This document shows, piece by piece, positions 45,121-54,821 of a stretch of 64,000 bases of DNA. Under the pieces are notes generated by a model, which had not been told where the DNA came from, searched no databases, and saw only the letters and a list, made by a program, of their open reading frames with translations. Each line of letters starts with the position of its first letter. Position 1 is the first letter of the stretch. A program made the translations under genes and the position numbers. The stretch lies in the NCBI RefSeq assembly GCF_900129315.1, contig NZ_FQUS01000009.1, positions 62,001-126,000 of the forward strand, in the 5' to 3' direction. Source of the DNA: Fodinibius roseus. GTDB taxonomy: Bacteria; Bacteroidota; Rhodothermia; Balneolales; Balneolaceae.

Positions 45121-45893
45121 TGCAATACCATTGTTATTCTTAAACTTTCATCATCTGCTTCTTCAAATTCGAAGTCGCTGTATTTTGCACATATGTTATA
45201 CGCTGTTTTATCGATAATATCAAGCATTTGCTGCAGGGAATATATTTTTTGACGGTGGACTTCCACAAATTCGTCCAGAACGGTGGACCGGTCGGACGTC
45301 AATTGCTGTATCCGGAACGTATTGGTGTGGATCTGCTCTTCTGCATCGTACGTACTGGTCCTGAAGAACCGGTAATTATTGTCGGTGACTCCCTCTTCAT
45401 TGTGAAGATAGTTGATCGCCTCCTTCGAATTGCTCGGAGTTGTGAAGTCAAAAATGAGAAGGCCGTGGGACGTGAGAAGCTTTTGGCACTGGTTTAGAAA
45501 CCGGGTAATCTGACGGGGTTCATGCAGGTAATTGATGCTGTCAAACACGCAGAATACGACATCATAGGTTCGGTTCTGTGGAATATCCAGAAAATCCATG
45601 ACCGAAAACTCCACCGAACACATTCGTTTCCGGTTCTTCTCACGTGCGCGGGCAATCATATCTGGAGACTTGTCGGTGCCCCAAATGTCATAGCATTCAA
45701 GCTCATCCAGAGACAGGGCAAGGGATCCGGTGCCGCAGGCCAGCTCCATAACTGTATTGGGATCCGGGTGGTGGTCGAGCATGAGCGCATCGATATAGTC
45801 AGCCCAGAGGTCGTAATCCACTTCATCCATAACGGCGTCGTATATTTCGGCTAACTTGGTATAGGCCGGTTTTCTGACTGGCGACGAATTCAT
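45117..45893 (-). CDS. Class I SAM-dependent methyltransferase
   Basis: A 258-aa protein with the SAM-binding motif I VMELACGTGSLALSL (about 43-57), the acidic GTDKSPDMI and the FCVFDSINYL post-motif. The substrate cannot be told. The gene overlaps pdxA upstream and ftsE downstream by 4 bp each, so all three are translated as a coupled unit. Confidence 0.85.
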   Translation of the reverse strand: MNSSPVRKPAYTKLAEIYDAVMDEVDYDLWADYIDALMLDHHPDPNTVMELACGTGSLALSLDELECYDIWGTDKSPDMIARAREKNRKRMCSVEFSVMDFLDIPQNRTYDVVFCVFDSINYLHEPRQITRFLNQCQKLLTSHGLLIFDFTTPSNSKEAINYLHNEEGVTDNNYRFFRTSTYDAEEQIHTNTFRIQQLTSDRSTVLDEFVEVHRQKIYSLQQMLDIIDKTAYNICAKYSDFEFEEADDESLRITMVLQ

Positions 45894-46888
45894 ACTGATT
45901 CCTTTTTTCTATTGGCTGAAAGCTGCACTGCCAGCTGAAAAGCGTGTTTAAAAGAAGAAGGGTCTGCGTTGCCCTTACCGGCAATATCAAAGGCGGTTCC
46001 GTGATCGGGAGAGGTCCGCACGATAGGAAGTCCCGCCGTGAAATTAACGCCGGCTCCAAAGGAGAGGGCCTTGAAGGGAATGAGTCCCTGGTCGTGATAC
46101 ATCGCTAAAACACCGTCGCAGTTCTTATATGTTCGATTGCCAAAAAAGCCGTCAGCCGGATGAGGCCCGGAAGCTTCAATACCGGTATCTCGAATCTTTT
46201 GAAGGGCGGGCGTTATGATTTCCATTTCTTCTTTGCCGATAATTCCTCCATCCCCGGCATGGGGATTAAGTCCCAATACGGCTATCCGGGGACGTGCGAT
46301 GCCAAAGTCTTCTTTTAAGCTCTGATGCATGGTTCGGGCATGACTGATAATCGCATGTTCCGTCACCGCCCCCGGCACCTCCGCCACAGGAATGTGAACA
46401 CTGACCAGCCCGACGCGCAGGCTGTCGTTGACCAGCATCATCAAAAAGTCATCTGTCCCGGTATGTTCGGCCAGGAATTCCGTATGTCCCGGTATGTAAT
46501 AGCCCGCCCGGTTTACCGCTTCCTTGGAGATAGGGGCTGTCACCAGGGCATCGGCTTCGCCGGTGGTACAGAGGGTAAGACCGGTTTCAACAGCTTGCAT
46601 GGCACAGCGTCCGGCTTGCCGGCTGAGCGTCCCCGGTGCTATGGAGACGGTCTCATCATCATAGCATTCCAGGACATTGACGGTACCGGATTGTGCTTCA
46701 TCTGTCGACTCAATAGTGTGGCAGGGGAGAGTTATATTGAATTTTGAACGATAATAGTCAACGACTTGCCGTGAAGAGAGGATGGTAGCGGTATTATTTC
46801 CGAGATCGACCTCCCTGAGCGTCTTCAGAATAATCTCCGGTCCGATGCCGTTGAAATCTCCGCTGCTGATGACGATATGTTGTGCCAT
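45890..46888 (-). CDS. pdxA: 4-Hydroxythreonine-4-phosphate dehydrogenase
   Basis: NAD-dependent step of pyridoxal-phosphate synthesis. The 332-aa protein has the family blocks GDFNGIGPEI, APISKEAVN, HTEFLAEHTGTDDFLMML and the metal/NAD site MYHDQGLIPFKAL near residue 265. Length is normal. It starts 23 bp after the GWxTD gene and is coupled to the methyltransferase by an ATGA overlap. Confidence 0.96.
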   Translation of the reverse strand: MAQHIVISSGDFNGIGPEIILKTLREVDLGNNTATILSSRQVVDYYRSKFNITLPCHTIESTDEAQSGTVNVLECYDDETVSIAPGTLSRQAGRCAMQAVETGLTLCTTGEADALVTAPISKEAVNRAGYYIPGHTEFLAEHTGTDDFLMMLVNDSLRVGLVSVHIPVAEVPGAVTEHAIISHARTMHQSLKEDFGIARPRIAVLGLNPHAGDGGIIGKEEMEIITPALQKIRDTGIEASGPHPADGFFGNRTYKNCDGVLAMYHDQGLIPFKALSFGAGVNFTAGLPIVRTSPDHGTAFDIAGKGNADPSSFKHAFQLAVQLSANRKKESV

Positions 46889-46911
46889 AAAATAATTTGT
46901 ACTGCTTGCAG

Positions 46912-48381
46912 TTATTCAGAAACCAATCTGAAATCGCCAAAACCGGACGTTGCCCTGAATATAAATTCCCGGTTGGGATAGCTCCATATTTCAACCGTCG
47001 AACCGTTGGGTGGAAATTTGCGCTCGATATTTTGCGGGGGACCAAATTTAATATAAATTTCTCCCTGGTCGCTCTCGTAGCCAATCCTGTTGCTGGTAGA
47101 AAAATTTTGATAAGCGTAGTCAATGCGCCGGTAGTATTCGGCCATCAGCTCATTGTATTCGGTATCGGGCGTAGGATCTTTCTTTTTCCAAAATGCTCTG
47201 AATTTGCGTTCCCGTTCGTCCTGTGATCCTTCGGAAAGAGAATCAAGGGTTTCTTCATCGACAATATACCGCAGCATGTCGATGGCCATATCCAGGCTGA
47301 GCAGGCTCCGGGGCATATCAATCCACATCGAACGATAGGTCGTCCTGGAAACCGTTGTATCATTTTGATCCCGGATTGTCAGCTGATAAGAGGCATTCGG
47401 AAACGTGCTGTTGGGAACCTCAATCAAGGCATAGGTAAAGCCATCCGCTTCCCGGGCCAGCCGAAGCCTGTTTTCGTTTTCGCCGCTTGAAACCAGCTGC
47501 GGTCTCAGATTCGCCTGTATTTTACTGTTATCAAGCTTTTCAACAAAAACTTCTTTCCCTTTACTGGTATCTTTACCGGAAATGTTGAGTTCTCTTATGT
47601 TTACGGTATAGGAATCGCTCGGATCGTAGCCCGGGATATAAGCCAGTGCACGAAAGTCACTGCCATATTTCACATTGTCCCCCATACTCATTAATGTCAG
47701 CTGCTTTTCCCCCCGCTGATCCGTATACAGCTCTTCACCCAGTATCACATTCCCCACTTCCATGTCTCGGTAGGAATCAAGGCGCACCGTGCGCGTTCTC
47801 GAATTTCGGGGATCACTGCGCTCACCGCGCTTCATTTGCAAGACATAGGTATATATGCCGGGCTTCAGTTCCATCCCGATATGTCCGTGCAGGAACATTG
47901 ATTCGGTCTGCGTTTGTTCATAGGTTTCAGCATATGCCGTATCTTCCCAAAAAGAACGTTCCGCCGGCTCAAGACGCTCGACCGAAATATCGCTGTCTCT
48001 TTTTTTGAGTTGTGCCTCACTGGAGTTAAAGACTTCCATACTTAGATTTACCGGACTGAAAAAAGCTTTTTTATTATTGTTTTTTGCAGCACCGTCTTGT
48101 TTCAGCTTTTTAAACGGGAGGTAGCGATACGAGAAGCTGTAAACCGAGGCAAAGGTAACGGTTTCATCTGTGTTGCCGGGCAATACCAGGAAGTCAAAAA
48201 ATTGAGAAGGGCGTTGATCGGCCAGGCTTAACTTCTGATATTTGGCACTGCGTTGCGCTTGCAGTTCAGGTGCTAAACATAATACCAACCCAACCACCAG
48301 TGCGACCGTCGTAAGATAATTTATCTGTTTCACAGCATTTTTTTGTTTATTAAAACAGCCTTTGAACTCGTTTCCCTCCAA
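46912..48381 (-). CDS. GWxTD-domain protein
   Basis: A 489-aa secreted protein with a signal peptide (about 15-43, ending LQAQ). The C-terminal 130 residues are the GWxTD domain known from FCB-group proteins: FRAFWKKKDPTPDTEYNE and YIKFGPPQNIERK. The N-terminal part is beta-rich (about 45-350) and probably periplasmic. Function unknown. It leads the operon GWxTD-pdxA-methyltransferase-ftsE. Confidence 0.85.
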   Translation of the reverse strand: MEGNEFKGCFNKQKNAVKQINYLTTVALVVGLVLCLAPELQAQRSAKYQKLSLADQRPSQFFDFLVLPGNTDETVTFASVYSFSYRYLPFKKLKQDGAAKNNNKKAFFSPVNLSMEVFNSSEAQLKKRDSDISVERLEPAERSFWEDTAYAETYEQTQTESMFLHGHIGMELKPGIYTYVLQMKRGERSDPRNSRTRTVRLDSYRDMEVGNVILGEELYTDQRGEKQLTLMSMGDNVKYGSDFRALAYIPGYDPSDSYTVNIRELNISGKDTSKGKEVFVEKLDNSKIQANLRPQLVSSGENENRLRLAREADGFTYALIEVPNSTFPNASYQLTIRDQNDTTVSRTTYRSMWIDMPRSLLSLDMAIDMLRYIVDEETLDSLSEGSQDERERKFRAFWKKKDPTPDTEYNELMAEYYRRIDYAYQNFSTSNRIGYESDQGEIYIKFGPPQNIERKFPPNGSTVEIWSYPNREFIFRATSGFGDFRLVSE

Positions 48382-48483
48382 GGTAATAAACTTAGACGGA
48401 AATAACCCAATAAGCCCTTTCGAGATTGCTAAAAATCGTTATTTTGGAAACGTTAAACAGCACCCAATATTATTCACCCCTTT

Positions 48484-50118
48484 ATGAATCCATCTGATTC
48501 TAAACAGTCCCACGCGGACGGCGTAAAAGCGCTGATTAAAGAGATCAATAAACAGGAAGCCGTAATAAAGAAGGGCGGGGGAGAGAAACGGATCAAAAAG
48601 CAGCATGACAAAGGAAAGCTGACGGCACGCGAGCGGATAGATCTCCTCCTGGATGAAGATTGCCGGTTTCATGAACTGGGGTTGTGGGCCGGTTATGAAA
48701 TGTATGAAGAGGAGGGAGGGTGTCCCGCCGGCGGCGTTGTGACCGGTATTGGCCGTGTATCGGGACGCGATTGCGTGATTGTTGCCAATGATGCCACGGT
48801 GAAGGCCGGGGCCTGGTTCCCGATCACTGCTAAAAAGAACCTGCGAGCCCAGGAAATTGCGATTGAAAACCATCTTCCGATTCTTTATCTCGTAGATTCC
48901 GCGGGCGTATACCTGCCCATGCAGGATAAAATTTTTCCCGACAAAGATCATTTCGGACGTATTTTCCGAAACAATGCTGTTATCAGTGCCCGGGGCATCC
49001 CCCAGATTGCCGCTATTATGGGCAGCTGTGTGGCCGGGGGGGCCTACCTGCCGATTATGAGTGATGAGGCGCTGATTGTAGACGGTACCGGCAGCGTCTT
49101 CCTGGCCGGCAGCTATCTGGTCAAGGCGGCTATTGGCGAAGAAGTGGACAATGAGACGCTGGGCGGCGCAACGACGCATACGGAAATCAGCGGGGTTACT
49201 GATTATAAAATGAAGGATGATGAGGAATGTCTCCATACCGTCCGCGATCTGGTGGATAAACTTGGGCCTTTTGATACCGCGGGATTCAACCGCAAAGAAC
49301 CGGTGGCTCCCTCCCGCGATGTGACCGAAATACTGGATGCATTCCCGGACGACCGCACCAAACCCTATGATATGACCAACGTACTGGAGTGTATCGTGGA
49401 TAAGGGGTCCTTTACCGAATTTAAGAAGGGGTACGGGCAGACACTTATTACAGGCTATGCGCGGGTGGATGGCTGGAGTGTGGGCCTCGTGGCCAATCAG
49501 CGTAAAATTACCAGGACAAAACAGGGAGAGATGCAGGTTGGCGGGGTTATCTACTCCGACTCGGCCGACAAAGCGGCCCGTTTTATCATGAATTGCAACC
49601 AAAAAAAGATTCCGATTGTTTTTTTGCAGGATGTTACCGGCTTCATGATTGGCAAGCGAAGCGAACACGGGGGCATTATCAAGGATGGGGCCAAGATGGT
49701 CAATGCGGTCTCCAACAGCACCGTGCCCAAGATTACGATTGTCGTGGGCAACAGCTACGGGGCCGGGAACTACGCGATGTGCGGGCGGGCGTATGATCCG
49801 CGGTTTATGTATGCCTGGCCTTCAGCACGGATTGCGGTAATGGGCGGCTCCCAGGCCGCCAAAGTGTTGACGCAGATCCGGGTATCCTCCCTCGAAAAAC
49901 AGGGAGAAGAGATCACCGAAGAGGAGGAGCAGGAGATTATGAAAGAGATCAGTGAGCGATATGAGCACCAGACGGATGTGCGTTATGCCGCTGCCCGGAT
50001 GTGGGTGGATCGCATCATTAATCCCATTAAGACCCGCGATCATATTTCCCGCGCGATCCGGTACGCCAACCATAACCCGGATATGGACGAATTTAAGACG
50101 GGTGTGATACAGGTTTGA
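48484..50118 (+). CDS. Acyl-CoA carboxylase carboxyltransferase (beta) subunit
   Basis: A 544-aa carboxyltransferase that moves CO2 from biotin to an acyl-CoA. Two crotonase-like domains carry the oxyanion-hole glycines: MGSCVAGGAYLPIMSDEALI and VGNSYGAGNYAMCGRAY. The blocks VYLPMQDKIFPDKDHFGRIF and FLQDVTGFMIGKRSEHGGII are shared by methylcrotonyl-CoA and propionyl-CoA carboxylases; I lean to methylcrotonyl-CoA. The biotin-carrying alpha subunit is not adjacent. Confidence 0.9.
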   Translation: MNPSDSKQSHADGVKALIKEINKQEAVIKKGGGEKRIKKQHDKGKLTARERIDLLLDEDCRFHELGLWAGYEMYEEEGGCPAGGVVTGIGRVSGRDCVIVANDATVKAGAWFPITAKKNLRAQEIAIENHLPILYLVDSAGVYLPMQDKIFPDKDHFGRIFRNNAVISARGIPQIAAIMGSCVAGGAYLPIMSDEALIVDGTGSVFLAGSYLVKAAIGEEVDNETLGGATTHTEISGVTDYKMKDDEECLHTVRDLVDKLGPFDTAGFNRKEPVAPSRDVTEILDAFPDDRTKPYDMTNVLECIVDKGSFTEFKKGYGQTLITGYARVDGWSVGLVANQRKITRTKQGEMQVGGVIYSDSADKAARFIMNCNQKKIPIVFLQDVTGFMIGKRSEHGGIIKDGAKMVNAVSNSTVPKITIVVGNSYGAGNYAMCGRAYDPRFMYAWPSARIAVMGGSQAAKVLTQIRVSSLEKQGEEITEEEEQEIMKEISERYEHQTDVRYAAARMWVDRIINPIKTRDHISRAIRYANHNPDMDEFKTGVIQV

Positions 50119-50176
50119 CAGCAATTATTATGAAAACTACTTTAGTATTCTGCAATTTGTCTCTGATAGTTAATGT

Positions 50177-50314
50177 AAAAAGTCTTCGAAAAACCAGGAA
50201 TTTTGTTCAAGGTCAAAGCCAGGGGGGCAGTCGCTGTATATCGTCCATATGCGGGGATACCAATTGACTGATAACGCTGACATGGGCCGGAAAAACGGTT
50301 TTGTAAAGCCTTCT
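50177..50314 (+). repeat. Dispersed repeat family B, copy B4
   Basis: A 138-bp element with ends AAAAAGTCTTCGAAAAACC and CGGTTTTGTAAAGCCTTCT (50295-50313). The interior shares TTTTGTTCAAGGTCAAAGCC and GATAACGCTGACATGGGC with B1. It lies in the gap between the carboxylase gene and the first amidohydrolase gene. Confidence 0.65.
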
Positions 50315-50340
50315 GTAATAATCTTATTTTCAAATCATTC

Positions 50341-51687
50341 ATGAAATCAGTACGAATATTTACTTTTTGTTTCCTCTTTTTGATGGCGGCGTCACTGCAG
50401 GGGTGGTCTCAGCCAGCGGAGGCTTTTGAGAATGTCATTATTCATACGGCAGATGGCGAGGTCGTCGACGGGGGTACGATCGTATGGAGGGACGGTATCA
50501 TCCGTTCGGTGGGTCCGGAGGAAGAGGTGACCATTCCCTTTGATGCCTATGTGAGAGACGGGGGCGACAGCCTGCATGTCTACCCGGGCTTTATTGACGG
50601 GATGGCCTTGTGGGGGAGTCCCGATACCGATGGCCCGGGCGGCACTCCTGACGAGCCCGGCAATCCGGGATATAAGCGGGCGGGTATTCAGCCCCAGCGG
50701 TATCCCTCGGAGCATCTTAAGGCCAATGACCAGGCGCTGGAAAAAGCAGCTGAAATGGGTTTTACGACGGCTGCATTGGGACTCAAGGGACAGATGCTTC
50801 CAGGGCAGGTCGATCTCTTTTTCATCAGGGGCAAGCAAACCCCGGATAACCTGCTGGAGGAGGGAGTGGGCGTGCTGGCGCAGTTTAAGGAAGCAAAGGG
50901 CCCGGCCTATCCCTCTACGACGATGGGCCTGATGGCTCAGTTTCGGCAGCTGTTTTATGATGCGGAAGCCCTGCATCGGCAGCAGGAGTATTTCGCCTCG
51001 GTTTCATCCAGCTATCCCGCCCCGCAAAAGGAGAAGGAACTGGAAGCCCTATACCCGGTGATGAAGCAGAAGCAGCCGTTCTTTTTTGTTGCGGATTCCA
51101 AAGAGAATATAGAGCGAGTGTTATGGCTGCAGGATGAACTCGGGTTTGATATGGTCCTTGTCTCCGGTAAAGAAGCCTATACGAAGGCGCAGGAACTGCG
51201 CCGGCGGGAGATCCCGGTGTTGGCCGGTATTGATCTTCCGGAAAAGCCGGACTGGATGTCAACCGATGATGATGGTAAGGATGAAAAGGACAGGGACACG
51301 CAACCAGCGGAGGTGACCGAAGAGATGCAACACTTCCGGGAACGGCAGCAACAGGCGTACAAAGAGCGTATAAACAATATCAATACCCTGAGGGAGTCTG
51401 GGGTCAGGGTCGGATACAGCTCAAACGGATTCAATACCTCCGCTATACGAAAGAACTTGCTTATCCTGAAGGAGGAATCAGGTATGAATGAGTCGCAGCT
51501 ATTAAATATACTTACCCAGTCGACTGCGGATATCCTGGGCTATGGTCAGCGGCTCGGTGATTTGGAAGAGGGACGTTTGGCCAATTTTACGGTCTTTGAC
51601 AACCCCTTTACCGAAGAGAAGGCCAAAGGACTTTTTTCCGTATCCAACGGGGAAGTCACAGAGCTTGATTCAGAATCTTCTAATTAG
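50341..51687 (+). CDS. Secreted amidohydrolase-fold protein lacking the HxH metal motif
   Basis: A 448-aa protein with a signal peptide (1-23) and an amidohydrolase-superfamily barrel: GGTIVWRDGIIRSVG is the beta-sandwich strand, YPGFIDGMALWG is the position of the PGFIDxHxH motif, and ILGYGQRLGDLEEGRLANF the closing strand. Where active enzymes have H-x-H it reads Gly-Met-Ala (87-89). The later catalytic His/Asp sites are not evident either. It is probably not a classical metal hydrolase. First of three tandem paralogues. Confidence 0.75.
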   Translation: MKSVRIFTFCFLFLMAASLQGWSQPAEAFENVIIHTADGEVVDGGTIVWRDGIIRSVGPEEEVTIPFDAYVRDGGDSLHVYPGFIDGMALWGSPDTDGPGGTPDEPGNPGYKRAGIQPQRYPSEHLKANDQALEKAAEMGFTTAALGLKGQMLPGQVDLFFIRGKQTPDNLLEEGVGVLAQFKEAKGPAYPSTTMGLMAQFRQLFYDAEALHRQQEYFASVSSSYPAPQKEKELEALYPVMKQKQPFFFVADSKENIERVLWLQDELGFDMVLVSGKEAYTKAQELRRREIPVLAGIDLPEKPDWMSTDDDGKDEKDRDTQPAEVTEEMQHFRERQQQAYKERINNINTLRESGVRVGYSSNGFNTSAIRKNLLILKEESGMNESQLLNILTQSTADILGYGQRLGDLEEGRLANFTVFDNPFTEEKAKGLFSVSNGEVTELDSESSN

Positions 51688-51733
51688 CTCTTGAGTGTAG
51701 AGTAGAATTAAAATAGATGAAGATGATAATTAT

Positions 51734-53140
51734 ATGAAGAAGATTGTACTACTGTTTTTCGCACTTTTGTTGAGTCCGGCCGGTTACGCGCAGGAAAAGG
51801 GATCGGTACTCATCAGCGGGGGGACACTCATAACGATCACCGACGGGAATAAAGAAAATACCGATCTGCTTATAGAAGACGGGGTAATCACCGAAATCGG
51901 CCGGGATCTTTCGGCCCCGGACGGGGTGGAGACCATTGATGCCTCCGGCAAGTATGTGATGCCGGGCATTGTTGACGCGCACTCCCATATTGCGGCCGTG
52001 GACGTCAACGAGTGGACGCATCCGGTGACGGCTGAAGTCACCATGGAGGAGTCGATCGATCCCAATGACATCAATATGTACTGGGCGCTGGCCGGCGGGG
52101 TTACGAGCATTCACCTGATGCACGGATCGGCAAATGTGATCGGGGGACAAAATGAAACGCTGAAACTGCGATACGGGGGAGATATGGACGAGCTGCGGTT
52201 TGAAGGCGCTCCCCGAACGATCAAGTTTGCGTTGGGTGAGAATCCCACGCGGGTACACGGACAGCGGTTTAATGTACAGCCCCGCACCCGGATGGGGGTT
52301 GAGCAGATTGTTCGCGATCATTTTGATGCCGCCTTCGACTATCAGCGTAATCGCCGTGAATACCTGGAAGCCAGGGAGGCGTACGAAGAGGGAGCGCGCG
52401 GGGAGGCCCCGGTACCGGTAGCCAAAAATGCGCGTATGGAAGTACTGGTTGATATCCTGGAAGGGGATATCCGGGTGCATTGTCATTCGTACCGGGCCGA
52501 TGAAATTATGATGCTCATGCGGGTATTCGACGATTACGGTATTGAAAATTACACCTTCCAGCATGCCAACGAAGCATTTAAGGTTGCTCCCGAACTCCGC
52601 AAAAACGGCGCTTATACCTCCGTCTTTTCGGATTGGTGGGCGTATAAGTTTGAAGTGTATTATTCAACAGCATTCAATGCTTCTATCCTCAATGCCAATG
52701 GCGTCATCAACAGCATCAATTCCGACAGCGGAGAGCTTATTCGTCACCTGAATCACGAAGCCGCCAAGACGGTTCATTACGGCGGTACGTCGAAACAGGA
52801 TGCCCTCAGAATGATTACGATTAACCCCGCCATGCAGCTCGGGATCGATGACAAGGTGGGGAGTATCGAGGAAGGAAAGCACGGTGACATAGCTATCTGG
52901 AGCGGTCACCCGCTGAGTATCTACAGCATGGCAGAAGCGACATTTGTAGACGGGAAAAAATATTTTGACCGGGACAAGGATGCGGACGATATGAGGCTGG
53001 AGGTTAACCCGGAAGAGGATTTTGAGCATGCAGGCCGGCGCTGGTATGAAGAGCATGGCCGCCGCGGGGGGACCTGTTTGCGGGGCGCCGAAGTCCGTTT
53101 TAACGAACAGGGAATGCATTTTCGACACCAAACGAGGTAA
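51734..53140 (+). CDS. Secreted amidohydrolase (imidazolonepropionase-like), metal site intact
   Basis: A 468-aa protein with a signal peptide (1-19, ending GYAQ) and the amidohydrolase metal site: PGIVDAHSHIAA (His83, His85), VHCHSYRADE (about His246), FQHANE (about His277) and the Asp in NSDSGE. The C-terminal NPAMQLGIDDKVGSIEEGK is the closing strand. It probably hydrolyses a cyclic amide or peptide-like bond in the periplasm. It is 47 bp after the HxH-less paralogue and 22 bp before the next one, so the three should be one operon. Confidence 0.85.
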   Translation: MKKIVLLFFALLLSPAGYAQEKGSVLISGGTLITITDGNKENTDLLIEDGVITEIGRDLSAPDGVETIDASGKYVMPGIVDAHSHIAAVDVNEWTHPVTAEVTMEESIDPNDINMYWALAGGVTSIHLMHGSANVIGGQNETLKLRYGGDMDELRFEGAPRTIKFALGENPTRVHGQRFNVQPRTRMGVEQIVRDHFDAAFDYQRNRREYLEAREAYEEGARGEAPVPVAKNARMEVLVDILEGDIRVHCHSYRADEIMMLMRVFDDYGIENYTFQHANEAFKVAPELRKNGAYTSVFSDWWAYKFEVYYSTAFNASILNANGVINSINSDSGELIRHLNHEAAKTVHYGGTSKQDALRMITINPAMQLGIDDKVGSIEEGKHGDIAIWSGHPLSIYSMAEATFVDGKKYFDRDKDADDMRLEVNPEEDFEHAGRRWYEEHGRRGGTCLRGAEVRFNEQGMHFRHQTR

Positions 53141-53162
53141 GCAATATCAGAAAAGATTTAAT

Positions 53163-54485
53163 ATGATGAGAACGTTTTTGAAATTCTTTATTTCAGGATT
53201 CCTGCTGGTTGTTATTGTGGTAACGGCGGGAGTCGCACAATTTACCGAGAAGGCTGAGTTCGGCAAGTTTGCTATTACCAATGCGACCATACACACGGTA
53301 TCGGACGGTGTTATTGAACATGGCGTGGTGCTTATTAACGGGGAAACGATTGAGTTTGTCGGTAAAAACGCCAAAATTACCTCCGACTACCATCGTATCA
53401 ATGCCGCCGGGAAACACCTGTACCCGGGATTTATGGACGCCGGCACCCAGCTGGGACTCCAGGAGATCGGGGCCGTAGCCGTAACGAAAGACCAGGCCGA
53501 GCTGGGGGAGTTTAATCCGCATGTCCGGGCCTTTACGGCCATTAACCCCAGCAGCGTAAGCATACCCGTTACGCGCGTGAACGGCGTAACGCATGTCGTT
53601 TCCCTGCCGGTATCGGGACGCCTGTCGGGAAAGGCGACGCTTATTGATCTCTACGGTTATTCGCCCGATTCCATGGCCGTATCACCCAATGCAGCGCTCC
53701 ACTTGAACTGGCCGACCGCCCAAAAGGGAGGGGCGGGCGATCAGCGCAGCGAGGAAGAGGTGGAAAAGGCTTATAAAAAGAATCTGAAGGAGCTGAATGA
53801 GTTTTGGGACCGGGCCGTCTTCTATGATGATATGATGATGTCCTATGAGGAAGGATCCGCTGATAAAGAAGCACCGGACACCCATAAGAAATTAGAAGCC
53901 ATGCGCGAGGTCCTTAGCGGGGATATACCGGTCATGATTTCTGTGGACCGTAAACAGGATATCCTGAATGCTCTTGAATGGACCAAAAAGCATCCGGATG
54001 TTCATTTTATTTTAGCGGGGGTACAGGAAGGATGGCGTGTCGCCGATGAAATTGCAGAGGCGGGATTACCCTGTCTGGTGTCTACGCTTTTTACCCCGGA
54101 GCGGGCATATGACAATTACCAGCGGCCGTATCAAAATCCGGCTGAATTACATGAGGCGGGGGTGAAAGTAGCTATTGCCACCGGTGAGATCGAAAATGTT
54201 CGCAACGCTCCTTACCATGCGGGTTATGCAGCAGCTTACGGCCTGGGCAAAGAAGAGGCTTTAAAAGCCATTACCCTGAATGCTGCTGAAATTTTTGATG
54301 TAGCTGACAGGCTGGGCAGTATTGAAGAGGGAAAGCAGGCCAACCTGTTTCTATCAGATGGTGATCCATTCGAGCCCACCACTCACATTGATCAGGTTTT
54401 TATACGTGGATACAAAATTCCGATGGTAAGCCGCCACTCCCAACTCTATGAAAAATACCTCAACCGCGGGGCGGTCGAACATTAG
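53163..54485 (+). CDS. Secreted amidohydrolase-fold protein lacking the HxH metal motif (second)
   Basis: A 440-aa paralogue. Signal anchor at about 3-25, ending AGVAQ. The PGFIDxHxH position reads PGFMDAGTQLGL (Ala93-Gly94-Thr95), again without histidines; the closing strand NAAEIFDVADRLGSIEEGKQ is kept. ATG 53163 (or 53166) was chosen; an open frame extends upstream into the previous gene but begins with non-conserved sequence. Third and last gene of the cluster. Confidence 0.75.
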   Translation: MMRTFLKFFISGFLLVVIVVTAGVAQFTEKAEFGKFAITNATIHTVSDGVIEHGVVLINGETIEFVGKNAKITSDYHRINAAGKHLYPGFMDAGTQLGLQEIGAVAVTKDQAELGEFNPHVRAFTAINPSSVSIPVTRVNGVTHVVSLPVSGRLSGKATLIDLYGYSPDSMAVSPNAALHLNWPTAQKGGAGDQRSEEEVEKAYKKNLKELNEFWDRAVFYDDMMMSYEEGSADKEAPDTHKKLEAMREVLSGDIPVMISVDRKQDILNALEWTKKHPDVHFILAGVQEGWRVADEIAEAGLPCLVSTLFTPERAYDNYQRPYQNPAELHEAGVKVAIATGEIENVRNAPYHAGYAAAYGLGKEEALKAITLNAAEIFDVADRLGSIEEGKQANLFLSDGDPFEPTTHIDQVFIRGYKIPMVSRHSQLYEKYLNRGAVEH

Positions 54486-54701
54486 GTGTCCTCTCCCGAA
54501 GGCTCAGAATCCAAAAGTGGATACTGGGAAGGCAGTATTGATATGATATTTTCCATTCTTAAGACGGTGGAATATCACCTACATAAATATTTTCTGTTTT
54601 TTCTAAAAAATTTGACCTGTTTTTGTGATGCTTCTCGTATACAATAATGCAAGAGAGAAAATAACAGGTTATAGTTATAAACAGAACAGAAGGGTATCAC
54701 A

Positions 54702-54776
54702 ATGAATACGGTTTATAAGATATCAACCGCAAGAATAGAGAATAAAAACAAAGACGACCGATCCGTTGGCGAATAG
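54702..54776 (+). CDS. Possible 24-aa microprotein with RBS and terminator
   Basis: The frame reads MNTVYKISTARIENKNKDDR and ends VGE. AGAAGG lies eight bases before its ATG, and a strong terminator begins 46 bp after its stop, which would make a compact transcript of roughly 200 nt. The peptide is polar, has no cysteine and no hydrophobic stretch, so it is not an obvious toxin, signal or RiPP precursor. The transcript could instead be a regulatory RNA with a chance ORF. I recognise no homologue. Confidence 0.4.
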   Translation: MNTVYKISTARIENKNKDDRSVGE

Positions 54777-54821
54777 TAGAGTTCTGTAGGGGGAATAACC
54801 AAATATTATATCTGATGACCT

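Noticed and set aside
48439-49668. 409-codon minus-strand frame opposite the carboxylase gene
   Set aside because: High third-position GC makes long antisense frames likely; no signal peptide, motif or ribosome-binding site is present.
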